Part shown: positions 34,194 through 35,621 of the stretch, piece by piece
How positions within the stretch are numbered: position 1 is the first letter of the stretch
Layout: each line of letters starts with the position of its first letter
Assembly (NCBI GenBank): GCA_020049415.1
Contig: JAIFKV010000091.1
Span: 1-35,621 of the forward strand
Direction of reading: 5' to 3'
DNA from: Betaproteobacteria bacterium
GTDB lineage: Bacteria; Pseudomonadota; Gammaproteobacteria; Burkholderiales; Thiobacillaceae
DNA: 35,621 nucleotides
Position numbers and translations under genes: made by a program
Notes under the pieces: generated by a model
Database searches by the model: none
What the model was told of the DNA's origin: nothing
Seen by the model: only the letters and a program-made list of their open reading frames with translations

Positions 34194-35039
34194 TTAGTCA
34201 CTGGCTTTGACGTAGTACTTTTCCAGGTTCCATTCGGCCAGAATCGCATATTCCTTTTCACTCGCCGGCACCGCCTGAAGAATCGGCACCTTGGCCAGCA
34301 GCGCCGCACCTTCAGGGGTGCCGGCAAGTTCGAGAAATGCGTTCTTTACGCGTAGCCGGTGCGCGTCAGTCACCCGCGGATGCGCTACCACCGGGTGGGG
34401 CGGTGATTTTCGAGTTTCATAAATGATGCGCAGATTGTCGCGCAGATCGCTTTTTTGTCGATCAAAGGTGGCCTTGACTCCCCCGCTGGCTTCCGATATC
34501 CCCAATGCGGTGTTCAGATAGGCGGAGGTATGGGTTTGTGCATACAGCGGGGTGAATTTGATTTTGAACAGCGCATCCAGGTCTGCTCGCATCAGCAGCG
34601 ATGCGCCGAGCGCGTTGGGCGCCGGAAAAGAGATCTTCTTGCCGTGTAGATCCTTTACCTGCTGATAAGGGCTGTTTTTCGCCACGGCCAGTACGCCATA
34701 CAACGGTGTGGCATCGCGCAGCAGTGGGATGTAGCCCTGTTTGCGCGCGGCGATCATGGCGTGATACGGATTCATATAAGCGAAATCGAATTCGCCGGCC
34801 TGAAATGCGGCCTCGAAATCGGGAATGCGCGGCGCGCCCTTCATCGTCAATTTCAGTCCGGATCGCTGCGAGACTTGCTCAAGAATCGGCGCCCAGACGG
34901 CGGCTAATTCGCGCGCCTCGAATTGCGGCACTACGCCAAAGCTGTAACTTGCATCGCCCCGCGCCAATCCAAACGGCGCCAGCAGGATCGCGCAGAGCCC
35001 GCCGCTGATTACGGATTTGTTGAACAGTGTGTGCATCAT
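34194..35039 (-). CDS. PhnD-type phosphate/phosphonate periplasmic binding protein
   Basis: A 281-residue exported solute-binding protein of the PhnD family. The signal peptide (about 1-28) is hydrophobic around ISGGLCAILLAPFGLARG. The mature protein shows YSFGVVPQFEARELAAVWAPILEQ (about 32-55), FDFAYMNPYHAM (about 84-95) and GKKISFPAPNALGASLLMRADL, the ligand-contacting segments of the family. An AGAGGG ribosome-binding site precedes the tandem ATG at 35039/35036. No permease or ATPase gene is nearby. The next gene, in the same direction, is a hybrid kinase with a periplasmic domain. I infer a sensory, not transport, role, with phosphonate, phosphate or a similar oxyanion as candidate ligand. 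Confidence 0.88.
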   Translation of the reverse strand: MMHTLFNKSVISGGLCAILLAPFGLARGDASYSFGVVPQFEARELAAVWAPILEQVSQRSGLKLTMKGAPRIPDFEAAFQAGEFDFAYMNPYHAMIAARKQGYIPLLRDATPLYGVLAVAKNSPYQQVKDLHGKKISFPAPNALGASLLMRADLDALFKIKFTPLYAQTHTSAYLNTALGISEASGGVKATFDRQKSDLRDNLRIIYETRKSPPHPVVAHPRVTDAHRLRVKNAFLELAGTPEGAALLAKVPILQAVPASEKEYAILAEWNLEKYYVKASD

Positions 35040-35621
35040 GTTCCCTCTAAAATTTCATCGGTACGGTACGTCGATAAGATGCAATGGGTCATTTGGGGGG
35101 CGCCGCCAGCGGGTTTGCAGCGCGCAATAGTCGCAGCGGAGCGTTATATCGGCTGTTTTTTGAATTGTCTGAATTGTCTGAATTGCCAACGAGCAGGCAT
35201 GCCGGTTCACGCTGTTAACGGCGGTCAGATTCCGTAGAAATCTGTCGTTGAGCGCCATACGGGGGCCGCTGAGCACCGACAGTCGGCTTTGTGTCGCTCC
35301 GCCATGCGACCGATTCAATCGGCGCCACTGATTTTGTTGATCTGAACTTCGGCTATGCAGCGAGAACGGCCATTGGCTGGCATGATGAATCGGCGAGGCG
35401 CTGAGCGTCAGCTTACTGAGCCCAGCAGTCGTTCCAGGGGGTAGGACATGATTCAGATGGGGGGCGGGAGTCGGCCAGTTTCAGACGGCCAGGTGAGTGA
35501 CGTGGGCGTCTCTTAATCGGCCTTTCCGGTCAGTCACGGTCGCCACATTGCGGCCGTTCGCCAATGTCTGCTCCTTCCCGCGTTTGCCAACAAAGCCGAT
35601 GTCCACCCTTAATCAATCAAA
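35040..35621. other. Right-end region without a recognisable gene
   Basis: About 580 bases. The part next to the PhnD-like gene should hold its promoter and ribosome-binding site and contains the triple repeat at 35161-35187. The ORF at 35055-35318 on the minus strand lacks family features and overlaps that repeat. From about 35270 to the edge I see only scattered short dyads (for instance CCGAT-TCA-ATCGG near 35320) and no gene or clear mobile-element end. Confidence 0.5.
35161..35187. repeat. 9-bp triple tandem repeat upstream of the PhnD-like gene
   Basis: TGAATTGTC occurs twice in perfect tandem (35161-35178) and once more with one mismatch (TGAATTGCC, 35179-35187). It lies about 120 bases upstream of the PhnD-like ATG, in the likely promoter region. 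Confidence 0.85.

Noticed and set aside
35055-35318. An 87-codon minus-strand ORF upstream of the PhnD-like gene
   Set aside because: It spans the 9-bp repeat (giving a repetitive IQTIQTIQ), has no family similarity and no convincing ribosome-binding site.

Overview
The window is dense, GC-rich bacterial chromosome, most likely from a betaproteobacterium (Nitrosomonadales/Rhodocyclales-like). The evidence is GlnE, a BPSS1780-family membrane protein, a DUF2782 protein, the rpmB-rpmG pair behind radC, an OprB-type porin, a CXXCH cytochrome, and an unusual number of c-di-GMP and two-component genes. No rRNA, tRNA, CRISPR array or prophage was seen.

Layout. 1-1153 is a decayed segment. It holds the start of a DUF4338/DruA-like (transposase-associated) ORF running off the left edge, a DUF454 (YbaN-like) fragment, an ion-channel gene carrying an internal deletion and a frameshift, and the 3' end of a universal stress protein gene. 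1213-6927 is read leftward: a haem-c-sensing diguanylate cyclase, rpmG, rpmB, radC, a dihaem cytochrome c, a BPSS1780 membrane protein, a DUF2782 protein and an RlmI-like methyltransferase. 7247-15417 holds a chemoreceptor, glnE, an OprB-type porin and acetyl-CoA synthetase. 15860-23383 holds a response-regulator diguanylate cyclase, an EamA transporter overlapping a rhomboid protease gene, an MHYT-PAS-GGDEF-EAL protein overlapping a phosphohexomutase gene, and arfB.

23445-29072 looks like a self-contained sigma-54 regulatory module. A histidine kinase and an NtrC-type activator (ATGA overlap) are divergent from a UspA-like gene (apparently frameshifted) and a SulP anion transporter. Between them lie two perfect copies of TGTTTC-N6-GAAACA and a textbook -24/-12 promoter, TGGCATGCTGCTTGCA. 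I infer that the activator binds the two palindromes and switches on the SulP operon.

29109-35039 is a leftward three-gene signalling operon: a PhnD-type periplasmic binding protein with no transporter genes beside it, a hybrid histidine kinase, and a REC-PAS-PAS-GGDEF-EAL protein ending in a complete zinc-binding CZB domain. It appears to convert a periplasmic ligand, and possibly zinc or oxidant status, into a c-di-GMP output. Two unrelated 9-bp triple repeats flank the binding-protein gene. In total four c-di-GMP enzymes lie in about 31 kb.
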